Shown: piece by piece, positions 23,431-32,399 of the stretch | How positions within the stretch are numbered: position 1 is the first letter of the stretch | How the letters are laid out: the number at the start of each line of letters is the position of its first letter | DNA from: Clostridiales bacterium | GTDB lineage: Bacteria > Bacillota > Clostridia > Lachnospirales > Lachnospiraceae | Length of the DNA stretch: 60,435 bases | Assembly (NCBI GenBank): GCA_021204045.1 | Contig: JAJQAA010000055.1 | Span: 1-60,435, forward strand | Direction of reading: 5' to 3' | The notes under the pieces: generated by a model | What the model was told of the DNA's origin: nothing | Database searches by the model: none | What the model saw: only the letters and a program-made list of their open reading frames with translations | Position numbers and translations under genes: made by a program

Positions 23431-24204
23431 ATGCCTTATTGTCCGAAATGTGATATGGAATTTGTTGAGGGGATTACGGTCTGCAGTGATTGCGGCGGCC
23501 CGCTGGTTGCTTCGAAGGAGGAAGCGGACGCGATACGGCAGGCGGAGGAAGAAGCCGCTCGCGCGGCCGAACGGGAAGCTTTTCAGGCTGCGTTAGAGGC
23601 CGCCAGGCAGGAAGCGGCACAAGCAGCCGGGGCTGCTGGCGAACAATCGGAGGGCGGTGACTTTGATACAGAGCAGGGATTGCTCGGTTCCTCACGTCTG
23701 CGCACCCGGAGCCGTATCCCGGCAACACCGGTCTATGTCAAAAAATCGCAGCAGTATGAGGATCTGCAGTCCTCCGCTTCCGCATTTTTACTGGTTGGAG
23801 CCGCGCTCCTGGTTATCTCCGCCCTGCTCTGGGCCGGCGTCGTCCGGTTGCCCGCTGTCGGCTTTTCACGGTATCTTACCCAATCCGTGATGACGCTGCT
23901 CGGCCTCGCGTCGCTGGGTGTCGCGCTTTCTTCCCGGCGCTCCGCCAAAAAGGTCGGCAGTCAGGTGGCCGATGAGGAAGAAGTGACCAGACAGCTCGTC
24001 GAATGGTTTCTGGGAAATTACTCCGCCGAACAGCTCGACGCGCAGATATCCGAAGAAAACAGCGGCGATTTAAGCCCGGAGGAACGCAGCCTCAAACGCT
24101 TCGATCTCATCCAGGACGCCATCATCACCAACCACGACATCGCCGACCAGTCTTATGTCGATCTGCTGGCCGAGGAAATTTACAGCAAACTGTTTCAAGA
24201 TTGA
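23431..24204 (+). CDS. Zinc-ribbon membrane protein of unknown function
   Basis: This protein of about 257 residues has an N-terminal zinc ribbon (MPYCPKCDMEFVEGITVCSDCG, two C-x2-C pairs), an Ala/Glu-rich helical segment (about 30-75), two hydrophobic helices (about 110-165, starting SASAFLLVGAALLVISALLW) and a soluble acidic tail of about 80 residues. I do not recognise its role. AAAGGAG is 11 nt before the ATG at 23431, so a start upstream at 23383 cannot be ruled out. Its 3' end overlaps the convergent HAD gene by 10 nt. Confidence 0.8.
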   Translation: MPYCPKCDMEFVEGITVCSDCGGPLVASKEEADAIRQAEEEAARAAEREAFQAALEAARQEAAQAAGAAGEQSEGGDFDTEQGLLGSSRLRTRSRIPATPVYVKKSQQYEDLQSSASAFLLVGAALLVISALLWAGVVRLPAVGFSRYLTQSVMTLLGLASLGVALSSRRSAKKVGSQVADEEEVTRQLVEWFLGNYSAEQLDAQISEENSGDLSPEERSLKRFDLIQDAIITNHDIADQSYVDLLAEEIYSKLFQD

Positions 24205-24854
24205 AGAATTTTCTCAAACACCTCTTCCGGCCGGTCAATGATATACTGCGGATGATACTCCGCCAGCTCCGCGCGGCCGCGAAAACCCCAGGTCACGCCA
24301 ACCGTCGTCAGTCCCGCTCCCAGCCCGGTCTTCATATCGGTGTTGGTGTCGCCAAAATACAGACATTCCTCCGGGCGGCAGGCGAGAATATCCAGGATCC
24401 GGCGGACACCGGCCGGGTCCGGCTTGCGCGGAATGCCCTCCTGCTCCCCGGCCACGACGTCAAAATAATCCATTCCAAAGATTCCTTCAATATTATCAAC
24501 CGTGCGCTCATGCGGTTTGTTGGAAAGCACGGCAATACGAATGCCGCGCTTTTTCAATCCGGTCAGCAGCTCCCGGATACCGTCATAAGGCTTCACCTCA
24601 TACATACACAGCTTCTCAAACAGCTCCTGGTAAACGCCAAGCACCTCCGTATAATGGCGAAGCTCCGCATCGCCGGCATAAAGCAGCGCCCGCTCCACCA
24701 GCATCTTATAACCATCCCCGACAAATTTCCGGATATGCGCCTCGTCCGCCGGACCATAGCCAAACCGTTCCAGCATGCGGTTTGTCGTCAGTTCCAGCGC
24801 CGCAAGCGTATTCAGAAGCGTCCCATCCAGATCAAAAATACAGCAACAAATCAT
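24195..24854 (-). CDS. HAD-family phosphatase, phosphoglycolate phosphatase-like
   Basis: This 219-residue HAD hydrolase has motif I DLDGTLLNTLAA (about 8), motif II VLSNKPHE (about 110), the lysine in GIPRKPDPAG (about 140) and motif IV FGDTNTDMKTGLGAG (about 165). The order and the helical cap between residues 15 and 80 match Gph/PpaX-type phosphatases, which act on phosphoglycolate or pyrophosphate. The substrate is not decided by sequence alone. It stands alone and converges on the zinc-ribbon gene. Confidence 0.88.
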   Translation of the reverse strand: MICCCIFDLDGTLLNTLAALELTTNRMLERFGYGPADEAHIRKFVGDGYKMLVERALLYAGDAELRHYTEVLGVYQELFEKLCMYEVKPYDGIRELLTGLKKRGIRIAVLSNKPHERTVDNIEGIFGMDYFDVVAGEQEGIPRKPDPAGVRRILDILACRPEECLYFGDTNTDMKTGLGAGLTTVGVTWGFRGRAELAEYHPQYIIDRPEEVFEKILQS

Positions 24855-25010
24855 TTCTCACACCATCCTGTCCTTCCTGTTTTCCGGTTTTCAAAGGCTT
24901 TATTGATCTTTCTTCCCCTGTTTTCACCACAATATCGGATTTCCACCTCATGATACATGAAATCAGCGCCTTATTCAAGAAGAATTATTGCTGTCTCATC
25001 TGGTACTGTC

Positions 25011-25841
25011 TCATCCGATCTTTCCAACGTTCGGTTCCGGCTGCTCCGTTCCGGCCGCCAGGAAAAGATAAAGGATTTCTGTCACAAACATCGCCGAAAG
25101 GCAGAGAAATCCGCATTCATCCAGCAGCAGTTTTTCCCTGGAGGCCGTGAGCAGGCAAACATCTGCCAGCTTTCCCACCGGAGAATCCGGGTTGTTTGTA
25201 ATCGCGATTATCCGGCAGCCGTTTCCCCGCGCGATTTCCATCAACGCTTCCAGCTGCCGCGATTTCCCGGTATTGGAAATGATAACAATGACATCGCATG
25301 CTCCCAAGGTGCGCGCACACGCCGCCTGTGCCTCCCAGAGTACCTCGGATACGGTTCTGACACCGCACCGTCCCATTTTAAGCACAAAATCCATCGCGGC
25401 CGGAGCCGCACTGTCATCCGCAATGATCTGCACAATGCGGGCCTGCTCCAGCCAGGACAACGCGTTTTCCAACTGGTTCTCATTCATCAGCTCCGCCGTC
25501 TGCTCCAGCTCTGCTATCCGGTTCGCAAGAATATTTTCCAGAGACCGGCGGATATCTCCGCGGGAGACATGATTCGACACCGTTTCCGGTCGTTCCCGCT
25601 CCTTTAACAGCTCGCGCGCCAGCCCCATTTTCATCTGAGAAAAGCCGCGAAAACCACAGTGCCGGCAAAACCGGGATATCGTCGCGCCGCTCGTCCCGCT
25701 TGCCCGTGCCAGCCGCTCGACCGTCATATCGACAACCGTCTCCCGATGTTCCATCACATAATCGGCAACTTTCCGCTCCGCGTCAAAAAGATGATCATAG
25801 CGCGAACACAGAATTCCGCTTACATCCTCACCGTCGTTCAT
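25011..25841 (-). CDS. RpiR/MurR-family transcription regulator
   Basis: This regulator of about 276 residues has an N-terminal helix-turn-helix of the RpiR type (AERKVADYVMEH, then RASGTSGATISRFCRHCGFRGFSQ, about 18-75) and a C-terminal SIS sugar-phosphate-binding domain (VIVIISNTGKSRQLEALMEIARGNG near 185-210 and IAITNNPDSPVGKLAD). Such proteins respond to sugar phosphates or amino-sugar phosphates. The start at 25841 follows GGGAG at 9 nt; an extension to 25946 is less likely. It is divergent from the LUD-domain gene and may control it; this is inference. Confidence 0.87.
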   Translation of the reverse strand: MNDGEDVSGILCSRYDHLFDAERKVADYVMEHRETVVDMTVERLARASGTSGATISRFCRHCGFRGFSQMKMGLARELLKERERPETVSNHVSRGDIRRSLENILANRIAELEQTAELMNENQLENALSWLEQARIVQIIADDSAAPAAMDFVLKMGRCGVRTVSEVLWEAQAACARTLGACDVIVIISNTGKSRQLEALMEIARGNGCRIIAITNNPDSPVGKLADVCLLTASREKLLLDECGFLCLSAMFVTEILYLFLAAGTEQPEPNVGKIG

Positions 25842-26012
25842 CTCTCGTTTCTCCCATGTCATGATGTTGAGGTCCAACGTTAATGATGCCACGGATTGCC
25901 TCAAATCCCGGTTTTCATTATAAAATATCATGTCCGGTTCGTCCATGCTGCCCGCGCAAAACCCATGACGGAATGCGCAAATGTGATGTTTTGTCGCGTC
26001 ACTGTCCGCCTC

Positions 26013-26041
26013 TTTACATTTTTTCTCAATTCGGGTATGAT
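26013..26041 (+). promoter_or_regulatory. Promoter of the LUD-domain gene
   Basis: TTTACA (26013-26018), a 17-nt spacer and TATGAT (26036-26041) precede a leader of about 42 nt ending in AAGGAGG and the ATG at 26091. Confidence 0.75.
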
Positions 26042-26090
26042 GATGGAAAAGCCAGACAAAAATGGAATCATTTTAAAGGAGGGTTCGAAT

Positions 26091-26735
26091 ATGAACGAGA
26101 GAACTTCACCGTTGGAAATGCAATATGATAAACTGGGACCGCGGGTCGCCGAAGCTCTGAACCGCCGGCATTTTGAGGCCGTCTACTGCCCGACGCCCGC
26201 AGAAGCCGTCGCAAAAGCGCTCTCCCTGATCCCGGAGGGCGACACCGTCTGCTGGGGCGGCTCCGCGACGATCGACGCGCTCGGCCTGCTTCCGCTTGTG
26301 CGGGAGCGCTTCTCCGTCATCGACCGCGCCGAAGCCAAATCCGCCGAAGAACGGGCAGATCTGCAAAGAAAGGGTCTCCTTAGCGACACCTTCCTGATGA
26401 GCAGCAACGCGATCAGCGAGGACGGACAGCTGTTCAATATCGACGGAAACGGCAACCGCGTCGCCGCCCTTGTCTACGGGCCGAAACAGGTTATCGTCAT
26501 CGCGGGCATGAACAAGGTTGTCCCCACCGTGGACGACGCCTGGACGCGGGCACGCACGATCGCCGCACCGATCAACGCACAGCGTTTTTCTCTGAATACG
26601 CCATGCAGCGTTTCCGGCACCTGTGCCGACTGTCTGAGCGAATCCAGCATCTGCGCGTCCATGCTGCGCACGCGCATCTGCCGTCCGGCCGGAAGGATCA
26701 AGGTCATTCTGGTAGGCGCGACGCTGGGCTTTTAG
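26091..26735 (+). CDS. LUD-domain (LutC/YkgG-like) lactate-utilisation family protein
   Basis: This 214-residue protein matches the LUD domain (PF02589, formerly DUF162), seen in LutB/LutC of lactate oxidation. The conserved blocks VCWGGSATIDALGL (about 53), LMSSNAISEDGQLFNIDGNGNR (about 100) and IVIAGMNKVV (about 135) are present. A Cys-rich C-terminal part (CSVSGTCADCLSESSIC) may bind a metal or cluster. AAGGAGG is 8 nt before ATG. No LutA/LutB gene is next to it, so a lactate role is not certain; stand-alone LUD proteins are common in Clostridia. Its 3' end overlaps convergent hflX by 32 nt. Confidence 0.88.
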   Translation: MNERTSPLEMQYDKLGPRVAEALNRRHFEAVYCPTPAEAVAKALSLIPEGDTVCWGGSATIDALGLLPLVRERFSVIDRAEAKSAEERADLQRKGLLSDTFLMSSNAISEDGQLFNIDGNGNRVAALVYGPKQVIVIAGMNKVVPTVDDAWTRARTIAAPINAQRFSLNTPCSVSGTCADCLSESSICASMLRTRICRPAGRIKVILVGATLGF

Positions 26736-27984
26736 TTTTCAGCGCCGCAAAACGTTCCGCCGGTACATAAGCCCGGACGGCGATCCCGTCCGGGCCGTAT
26801 TCTTCTGAAAGCAATTCTCCGTATCTGCGGATGATCTGCAGATTCCCTGCCTCCGAATACGGAAATACTTCTTCCAGATAGACCTTCTGGCTGCGCAGGA
26901 TCGCTTCCAGGCACTCCGTGAGGCGAGGCAGTCCCTCGCCGGTGCGCGCCGAAATACAGATCTGGTAATCTGCCTGCAGATCACGCGGCTGGCCAAATTC
27001 CCCTTCCAGGCGGTCAATCTTATTAAAAACCGTGACAACGGTCTTATCTTTCACTTCAAGCTCCCGCAATGTCTCGTAGACGACATGCATCTGCATGTCC
27101 ATCCGCGGATTCGAGCAGTCCACCACATGCAGGATGATATCGCAATACCGCGCCTCCTCGAGCGTGCTGCGAAACGCCTCGATCAGGTGATGCGGCAGCT
27201 TGCGGATAAAACCGACCGTATCGGTCAGCAGGATCGTCTGCCCTCCGCTCAGCGTCAGGGCGCGCGTCGTCGGGTCGAGCGTGGCAAATAGCTTATCCTC
27301 CGCGAGAATACCAGCATCCGTCAGACTGTTTAAAAGCGTCGACTTCCCGGCGTTTGTATAACCGACAATCGCCGCGGTCGGCGTACCGTTTTTCTGTCTC
27401 TGACCCCGGATCACCTCGCGGTGCCGCCTCACTTGTGCGAGTTCCGCTTTCAGCTGGCCGATCCGCTCATGGATCAGACGCCGATCGGTCTCCAGCTTTT
27501 TTTCGCCGGGTCCACGGGTACCAATGCCTCCGCCCAACCGCGAAAGCGAATCCCGCATACCGACCAGGCGTGCGGCCCGGTAGCGCAGCTGCGCCAGCTC
27601 CACCTGAATCTTGCCCTCGCTGGTGGCTGCACGGGACGCGAAAATGTCAAGAATCACCATCGTGCGATCCATAACCTTCGTTTCCAGCGCCTCTTCCAGG
27701 TTGCGCATCTGCGCCGGAGAAAGCTCATCGTCACAGATCACTCCCGTCGCGTCCAGCTCCCACAACCGGTCTCTTACTTCCTCAAGCTTTCCCTGACCCA
27801 GATAAGTGCCCGGATGGATTTTCTCCCGGTTCTGCACTACGCGGCCGACCGTCCTCGCCCCCGCCGTGCGCGCCAGTTCCTCCAGCTCATCCAGAGAAGC
27901 ATCCGTCTCCTCCCCGCCGGCCGTACTGACCGCGATCAGGAGCACCCGCTCCTCTTCGGCCTGCGTTACAATCAATTCCGCCAT
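26704..27984 (-). CDS. hflX: Ribosome-associated GTPase HflX
   Basis: This 426-residue GTPase binds the 50S subunit and helps rescue or split stalled ribosomes. The HflX N-domain (residues 1-190) has HPGTYLGQGKLEEV (about 56) and the glycine-rich GGGIGTRGPGEKKLETDRR (about 150). The G domain has GYTNAGKST (G1, about 206), DPTTR (G2), DTVGF (G3, about 250) and NKID (G4, about 320). The ATG at 27984 has AAGGA 7 nt upstream; the frame is open further upstream without a site. It lies downstream of dut. Confidence 0.95.
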   Translation of the reverse strand: MAELIVTQAEEERVLLIAVSTAGGEETDASLDELEELARTAGARTVGRVVQNREKIHPGTYLGQGKLEEVRDRLWELDATGVICDDELSPAQMRNLEEALETKVMDRTMVILDIFASRAATSEGKIQVELAQLRYRAARLVGMRDSLSRLGGGIGTRGPGEKKLETDRRLIHERIGQLKAELAQVRRHREVIRGQRQKNGTPTAAIVGYTNAGKSTLLNSLTDAGILAEDKLFATLDPTTRALTLSGGQTILLTDTVGFIRKLPHHLIEAFRSTLEEARYCDIILHVVDCSNPRMDMQMHVVYETLRELEVKDKTVVTVFNKIDRLEGEFGQPRDLQADYQICISARTGEGLPRLTECLEAILRSQKVYLEEVFPYSEAGNLQIIRRYGELLSEEYGPDGIAVRAYVPAERFAALKTKSPASRLPE

Positions 27985-28063
27985 ATCTGATTCCTTCCCA
28001 TCCCGCTGCGATCCGTCATCGTCATTATTTTTCATACTGCCATGCCGTTGCAATCCGCCATCG

Positions 28064-28501
28064 TCAGTTTCTCCCGGTGCTGCCGTGGCCGCCGCGATCC
28101 TCATGCCCCAGCTGCGTGGTTTCCTCAAAACAGATGCGAGGCTGATGTTCCATGATGCGGAACTGGCAGATGCGGTCGCCAAAACCAATGTGCGTGTCGC
28201 GCAGCGCGTAAGCCGGGAAAAACCACTGGTCATTGTCGCCGCAGTAGGTCTCGTCAATCACGCCCATATGGTTGGTCTGAATAATGCCGAAATTTTTAAA
28301 CGTGCTGCTGCGCGGCACCACATGCGCCTCATACCCCTGCGGCAGCTCCATCGCCACGCCCAGCGGAATCAGGCGAAATTCTCCCGCCTTCATATCAATA
28401 TCCGCGGCCGCGCGCAGATCAATCCAGTCCGATTTGCCGTCAATATAATCCAGCCGTTCCAGCTGGTCATGAAAATATTTAATCCGGATTTTCTTCTGCA
28501 T
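28064..28501 (-). CDS. dut: dUTP diphosphatase
   Basis: This protein of about 145 residues hydrolyses dUTP to dUMP. It shows the trimeric dUTPase motifs: [14 protein letters not shown] near the start (motif 1, D-L-R-A), [13 protein letters not shown] (motif 2), [17 protein letters not shown] (motif 3), [10 protein letters not shown] (motif 4) and a C-terminal G-rich tail [12 protein letters not shown] (motif 5). The sequence is a divergent Clostridial form, longer in the loop before motif 3. The ATG at 28501 overlaps the scpB end by 23 nt, so coupling is likely. Confidence 0.92.
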   Translation of the reverse strand: MQKKIRIKYFHDQLERLDYIDGKSDWIDLRAAADIDMKAGEFRLIPLGVAMELPQGYEAHVVPRSSTFKNFGIIQTNHMGVIDETYCGDNDQWFFPAYALRDTHIGFGDRICQFRIMEHQPRICFEETTQLGHEDRGGHGSTGRN

Positions 28502-29258
28502 TCCGGTCATCCTCCTCCGTCGCCGCCTCACTTTTATCCGTAATCTCCGGCTCTGCTGACACCGGTTCTTCCGGCTCCGATTCCATCATTTCCGTCTCCG
28601 GCTCTATTCCATCTGTCTCTGCTTCCTCCGGCTCCTCGCGCAGCGTGCCGTCCGCGTCCAGGTGAACCTGCAGCTCTTCCTCCACCTCATGGACAATCTC
28701 ATCCTGCTCCTCCGGATTCATCGTCGGCAGATCCGTCGTCGATGTGACCCCGAACCGCCGCAGAAATTCCTCCGTCGTCGCAAACAGCATCGGCCGCCCC
28801 GGCGCGTCAAGCCTTCCCACCTCACAGATCAGCCCATACTCGACCAGGCGGTTTACCGCGTGATCCGAAGAGACGCCGCGAATGCGGCTGATCTCCACCT
28901 TGGTCACCGGCTGCTTGTAGGCGACAATGGACAACGTTTCCAGCAGCACATCCGTCAGCACCTGCTTCTTGGGTGCCGCGGCCACGCGAATCAGATTCTC
29001 ATAATAATCCGCGCGCGTCGTCATCTGATAAGCGTCCTCCAGCGGCAATATCTGCATGCCGCGGCGTTCCTCATCATAACGCCGGCGCAGACGCTCCACA
29101 ACCTGTCTCGCCGTCTCCTTTTCCTGGCCGATCGCGATCGCCAGCTGGCCAAGCTCCACCGAATTTCCCATGGTAAACAGCACCGCTTCCACCACGGCCT
29201 CCCACTCGGCCATCTGTTCCGTATCGTAATCCTCCAGCTTCATCTGATAATCATTCAT
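28479..29258 (-). CDS. scpB: Segregation and condensation protein B
   Basis: This protein of about 259 residues is the winged-helix kite subunit of the SMC-ScpAB condensin complex. [20 protein letters not shown] (about 20), the stretch [30 protein letters not shown] (about 105-135) and [18 protein letters not shown] are the conserved family blocks. The last 75 residues form a very acidic Glu/Asp-rich tail beyond the usual length of about 190, which is unusual but seen in some Clostridia. It follows scpA by 34 nt. Confidence 0.94.
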   Translation of the reverse strand: MNDYQMKLEDYDTEQMAEWEAVVEAVLFTMGNSVELGQLAIAIGQEKETARQVVERLRRRYDEERRGMQILPLEDAYQMTTRADYYENLIRVAAAPKKQVLTDVLLETLSIVAYKQPVTKVEISRIRGVSSDHAVNRLVEYGLICEVGRLDAPGRPMLFATTEEFLRRFGVTSTTDLPTMNPEEQDEIVHEVEEELQVHLDADGTLREEPEEAETDGIEPETEMMESEPEEPVSAEPEITDKSEAATEEDDRNAEENPD

Positions 29259-29292
29259 ACCCAATCTGCCCTCTGTTTTCACGCTGTTTCTC

Positions 29293-30117
29293 TCAATCGT
29301 CCACCAGTCCCGCCAGATCAAGCTCCAGCTCATCGTCCTCGCCGTCCGACTCGATTGTTTCCAGATTGATATCATCCGCGGGCGAGTCCTCCTCAAGCAG
29401 ACGAATCTTTCCGACCTTCATCAGTTCCAGAATCGCCAGAAATGTCACAACGACCTGCAGACGGCCGCTGCGGTGCTCCAGCATCTGCCGGAAAGAGAAA
29501 CGCCGATGCTGCCGCGCATAGCCCAGCACATCATGGACGCGCTGCTCCAGGCTCACCGTCTCTCGTTTGATTGTGCCAAAGCTGCTGCGGATCGGATCTA
29601 CCTTATCCTCCTGCCGCTTCATCACCTGGCCGAAAATCTTCTCCAGCCGCGCCAGGGTCAGACCGTCAAGCAGCCGGTCCAGATCAACCGGAGCTTCGTA
29701 GAGCGCCACCTCCTCAGGAACCGTCGGGGCTTTCAGAAAAAGTCCTCCGGCCTGATCCTCCAGATCGCCCAGCTCCTGCGCCATCCGCTTGCAGCGCTTG
29801 TATTCCAGAAGACGTTCCACCAGTTCGGCTCGCGGATCTTCCTCATCGCCCTCCACTGCAGGCTCCGCGGGCAGCAGCATACGCGACTTAATATCGAGCA
29901 GTGTCGCCGCCATCACCAGGAAATCACTGACAACATCCAGATCCTCATGCTCCATCTGATTGACATAATCTAAATACTGGCGTGTAATTTCCGCGATGGG
30001 AATATCATAAATATCAATTTTATTTTTCTCAATCAAATGAAGGAGAAGATCGAGAGGGCCCTCAAAACTTTCCAGTTTATAGGAAATTGTCGTTCCGCCT
30101 TTTTCGTTATCGGACAT
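29293..30117 (-). CDS. scpA: Segregation and condensation protein A
   Basis: This 274-residue kleisin subunit bridges the SMC heads. It has the hallmark N-terminus YKLESFEGPLDLLLHLIEKNKIDIYDIPI (residues 13-41) and MAATLLDIKSRMLLP (about 70), and the C-terminal winged helix VVVTFLAILELMKVGKIRLLEE (about 225). The final 30 residues are acidic. It leads the scpA-scpB-dut-hflX set, which all point the same way with short gaps or overlaps. Confidence 0.95.
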   Translation of the reverse strand: MSDNEKGGTTISYKLESFEGPLDLLLHLIEKNKIDIYDIPIAEITRQYLDYVNQMEHEDLDVVSDFLVMAATLLDIKSRMLLPAEPAVEGDEEDPRAELVERLLEYKRCKRMAQELGDLEDQAGGLFLKAPTVPEEVALYEAPVDLDRLLDGLTLARLEKIFGQVMKRQEDKVDPIRSSFGTIKRETVSLEQRVHDVLGYARQHRRFSFRQMLEHRSGRLQVVVTFLAILELMKVGKIRLLEEDSPADDINLETIESDGEDDELELDLAGLVDD

Positions 30118-30131
30118 AAGCCACCTTCACT

Positions 30132-30749
30132 CTACCGGATAAAATGCGTAGACACCCGCGGCTCTTTTTCGGGAAGTCCGAATTTTTCTTTCCCGAGAGC
30201 GATGCTCCGCATCAGAAATGTCATATTGCGGGCCAACGCGCGCACCGTCTGCAGCCCTTCCGCGTCCTGCGACGCCTCTCCCTTTTCACGACCGTGAACG
30301 CTGTTCCAGTACTGACTGGCCGCGATCGGCATCCCGCTGATCCCGAAATATTTATTCAGCTCATCGTATGTAGCGGAACAGCCGCCTCTCCTGGCAACCA
30401 CCACGCTCGCGCCCACCTTCATCGTCTTGTCAAATCCCGTGCTGTAAAACAGCCGGTCGAGACAGGCGATCAGCGTGGCGTTTGCCGAGGCGTAATAGAC
30501 AGGACCCGCGACCACAAGACCATCGCTTTCCTCAAATTTCGGCGCCAGCTCATTTACGATATCATCGAATACACATTTCCCATTTTTATGGCAATATCCG
30601 CAGGCCATGCAGCCGCGAATCACCTGATTACCCAGCTGTACAATCTCCGTGTCCGCGCCTTCTGCCTCGAAAACCGCTTTCATCTCGTCCAGCGCAATCG
30701 CCGTGTTGCCGTTCGCCCTCGGGCTGCCGTTTAATATTAAAACCTTCAT
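30132..30749 (-). CDS. NADPH-dependent FMN reductase / iron-sulfur flavoprotein
   Basis: This 205-residue protein has the flavodoxin-like fold of the FMN reductase family: MKVLILNGSPRANGNTA (FMN phosphate loop, residues 1-17) and VVAGPVYYASANA (about 80). A cysteine cluster RGCMACGYCHKNGKC (about 45-59) could hold a 4Fe-4S centre, as in iron-sulfur flavoproteins of anaerobes. It lies 14 nt downstream of the scpA start on the same strand, so it is upstream in transcription and may be expressed with scpA. The electron acceptor is unknown. Confidence 0.88.
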   Translation of the reverse strand: MKVLILNGSPRANGNTAIALDEMKAVFEAEGADTEIVQLGNQVIRGCMACGYCHKNGKCVFDDIVNELAPKFEESDGLVVAGPVYYASANATLIACLDRLFYSTGFDKTMKVGASVVVARRGGCSATYDELNKYFGISGMPIAASQYWNSVHGREKGEASQDAEGLQTVRALARNMTFLMRSIALGKEKFGLPEKEPRVSTHFIR

Positions 30750-31008
30750 CTTACCCGCCTTTCCTCCTGTCTCTTAATTCATTTACACGACAAAACTCCT
30801 TTTCAAAGTATAACCGAAGGTAATTTTGAAAGCAACCGGCTATTCTGATTTTTTTCGATTTCCTGCGTTGCTATTAAAGTGGGGGCATCAAAAAGATATG
30901 AAGCCAGAATTGTTCTGATTATCAGAATCCGGAGTATTCCCATCAAAAATAAAACTTCCCATTTCACATTTCCTGTTGTAAAATGGGTGAAAAACGACAG
31001 GGGGCGCC
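30750..31008 (+). promoter_or_regulatory. Divergent intergenic region with bioY promoter
   Basis: For bioY, TTCCCA (30956-30961), 17 nt and TAAAAT (30979-30984) form a promoter. CCCATTT (30958-30964) and AAATGGG (30981-30987) make a 7-bp inverted repeat that covers both elements, a possible repressor site. AGGGGG lies 4 nt before the ATG. A small TTCTGA/TCAGAA hairpin lies near 30913. I saw no BirA-type operator. Confidence 0.5.
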
Positions 31009-31599
31009 ATGAAAACTTCCATTAAAAAACAGAAACGATCTTCCCAGGCGCTCGATCTGACACTCTGCGGGCTGTTCGCCGCCCTGATTGCGGCCGGCGC
31101 GTTTATCCGAATTGTCATTCCGGCCGGCGCCGATACCATGAATTTTACGCTGCAATGGCTTTTTGTGATGCTGGCGGCTTTCCTCCTCGGTTCCCGCCGC
31201 GCCTTTTTAAGCGTGGCCGTATATCTGATCATCGGTTTGTCCGGCGTGCCGATCTTTGCCCGCGGCGGCGGCCCCGCTTACCTGCTGCGCCCCACCTTCG
31301 GCTTCCTGCTGGGCTTTCTCCTCGCCGCTCCTCTGATCGGACGGATCTGCGAATTTCAGCGATCCGTCTGTTTTCGTGGCTGGTTCGCGGCGGCAACTGC
31401 CGGGTATCTGGTCTACTATGGCATGGGCATGCTGTATTTTTACGCCATCACAGCCTGGGTTACCGCGCAGCCGGTCGGCTGGAAAGCAATCTTCCTGGTT
31501 TACTGCCTGCCCACGATGATGCCGGACTACATTCTCTGTGTTCTGGCAGTCACCGTGGGACTGCGGCTGCGTCCGGCGCTGCGGGAGCTTCTGCCTTGA
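31009..31599 (+). CDS. bioY: Biotin ECF transporter substrate-binding protein BioY
   Basis: This 196-residue membrane protein has about six hydrophobic segments and the BioY signatures GAFIRIVIPAG (about 30), the loop FARGGGPAYLLRPTFGFLLGF (about 83-103) and a C-terminal VYCLPTMMPDYILCVLAVTV. It captures biotin and works alone or with a shared energy-coupling module (EcfAAT), none of which is encoded here. It stands as a single gene, so it would need a shared ECF module from elsewhere. Confidence 0.94.
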   Translation: MKTSIKKQKRSSQALDLTLCGLFAALIAAGAFIRIVIPAGADTMNFTLQWLFVMLAAFLLGSRRAFLSVAVYLIIGLSGVPIFARGGGPAYLLRPTFGFLLGFLLAAPLIGRICEFQRSVCFRGWFAAATAGYLVYYGMGMLYFYAITAWVTAQPVGWKAIFLVYCLPTMMPDYILCVLAVTVGLRLRPALRELLP

Positions 31600-31665
31600 G
31601 TCTTCCCGCTCCGCACACATCACCGGAACTTTATTCTTCCAAAGAGAAAACATCCCCATGATTTC

Positions 31666-32325
31666 TCACGTTGACAGTTCCTTCTTAAATCTGGAGTACA
31701 TGGAAGTTGCGGTATATAGTGCAGCGACCGGATTATGACCCAATACGCGATCCTTGACGATCATAACGGTTGTGGGTGCTTTTGAGTGTCGCAGAAACAA
31801 CGTATCATGACCTACGCAAAGACCGATCACAACATTGAAATCCGTTCCCTGCGTCTCCAGGATCCTGGCTTGCATAATTGGATTGCACATGGATTCATGC
31901 CCACAGCCGCGATTCAGCTTTTTCTCATTTGGAATACCGATTTCGGTCTTATCCACTGCGCCGATCTTGCAGCCGACGGTATAGTAACTAATTTTGTTTG
32001 CTTTCAGGATTCTGGCAAATATGCGCGTCTCATTCATCAGCCCCACGCAAGACGCGATGCCGATTTTTTTATAACCCATGCGCTTGATAAACTCAATGGT
32101 TTCTTCTACCCGGGTCAGTTTTCCGTAAAATTCGCCTTCGATTCCGGCGGATACACGCGCAATTTCGCCCTGTTCGGTATCCGTTTGATAGATCTGAACC
32201 ACTTCGTTCAACAATTCCTGATCCACATGTTCGGTCAGACAAAAAGCGGGGTACTTTGATTCGTCACGGCCCAGACAGGCCAGAACGGCACAATCCGAGC
32301 AGGTGTGAATAGATTTTGCAGCCAT
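31666..32325 (-). CDS. DUF1847 cysteine-rich protein
   Basis: This 219-residue protein matches DUF1847 (PF08901), cysteine-rich proteins of strict anaerobes. It starts HTCSDCAVLACLG and keeps scattered cysteines in IASCVGLMNETRIFA (about 90), YTVGCKIGAVDKTE (about 115), RGCGHESMCNP (about 140) and VIGLCVGHD (about 165), with a conserved LRHSKAPTTVMIVKDRVLGHNP near the end. The cysteines suggest a metal or cluster site. Its function is unknown. It follows cysK beyond a hairpin terminator, so partial read-through could join them. Confidence 0.87.
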   Translation of the reverse strand: MAAKSIHTCSDCAVLACLGRDESKYPAFCLTEHVDQELLNEVVQIYQTDTEQGEIARVSAGIEGEFYGKLTRVEETIEFIKRMGYKKIGIASCVGLMNETRIFARILKANKISYYTVGCKIGAVDKTEIGIPNEKKLNRGCGHESMCNPIMQARILETQGTDFNVVIGLCVGHDTLFLRHSKAPTTVMIVKDRVLGHNPVAALYTATSMYSRFKKELST

Positions 32326-32348
32326 ATCAGAAACACATCCTTTCGCTT

Positions 32349-32383
32349 TAAAAATGGGGCTGCTGCCATCATGCAGCAGTCCC
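32349..32383 (-). terminator. Terminator after cysK
   Basis: GGGGCTGCTGC (32356-32366) pairs with GCAGCAGTCCC (32373-32383), including one G-T pair. On the minus strand the stem is followed by ATTTTTAAAG. It lies between cysK and the DUF1847 gene. Confidence 0.82.
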
Positions 32384-32399
32384 GAAGAAACCTGGTCTT

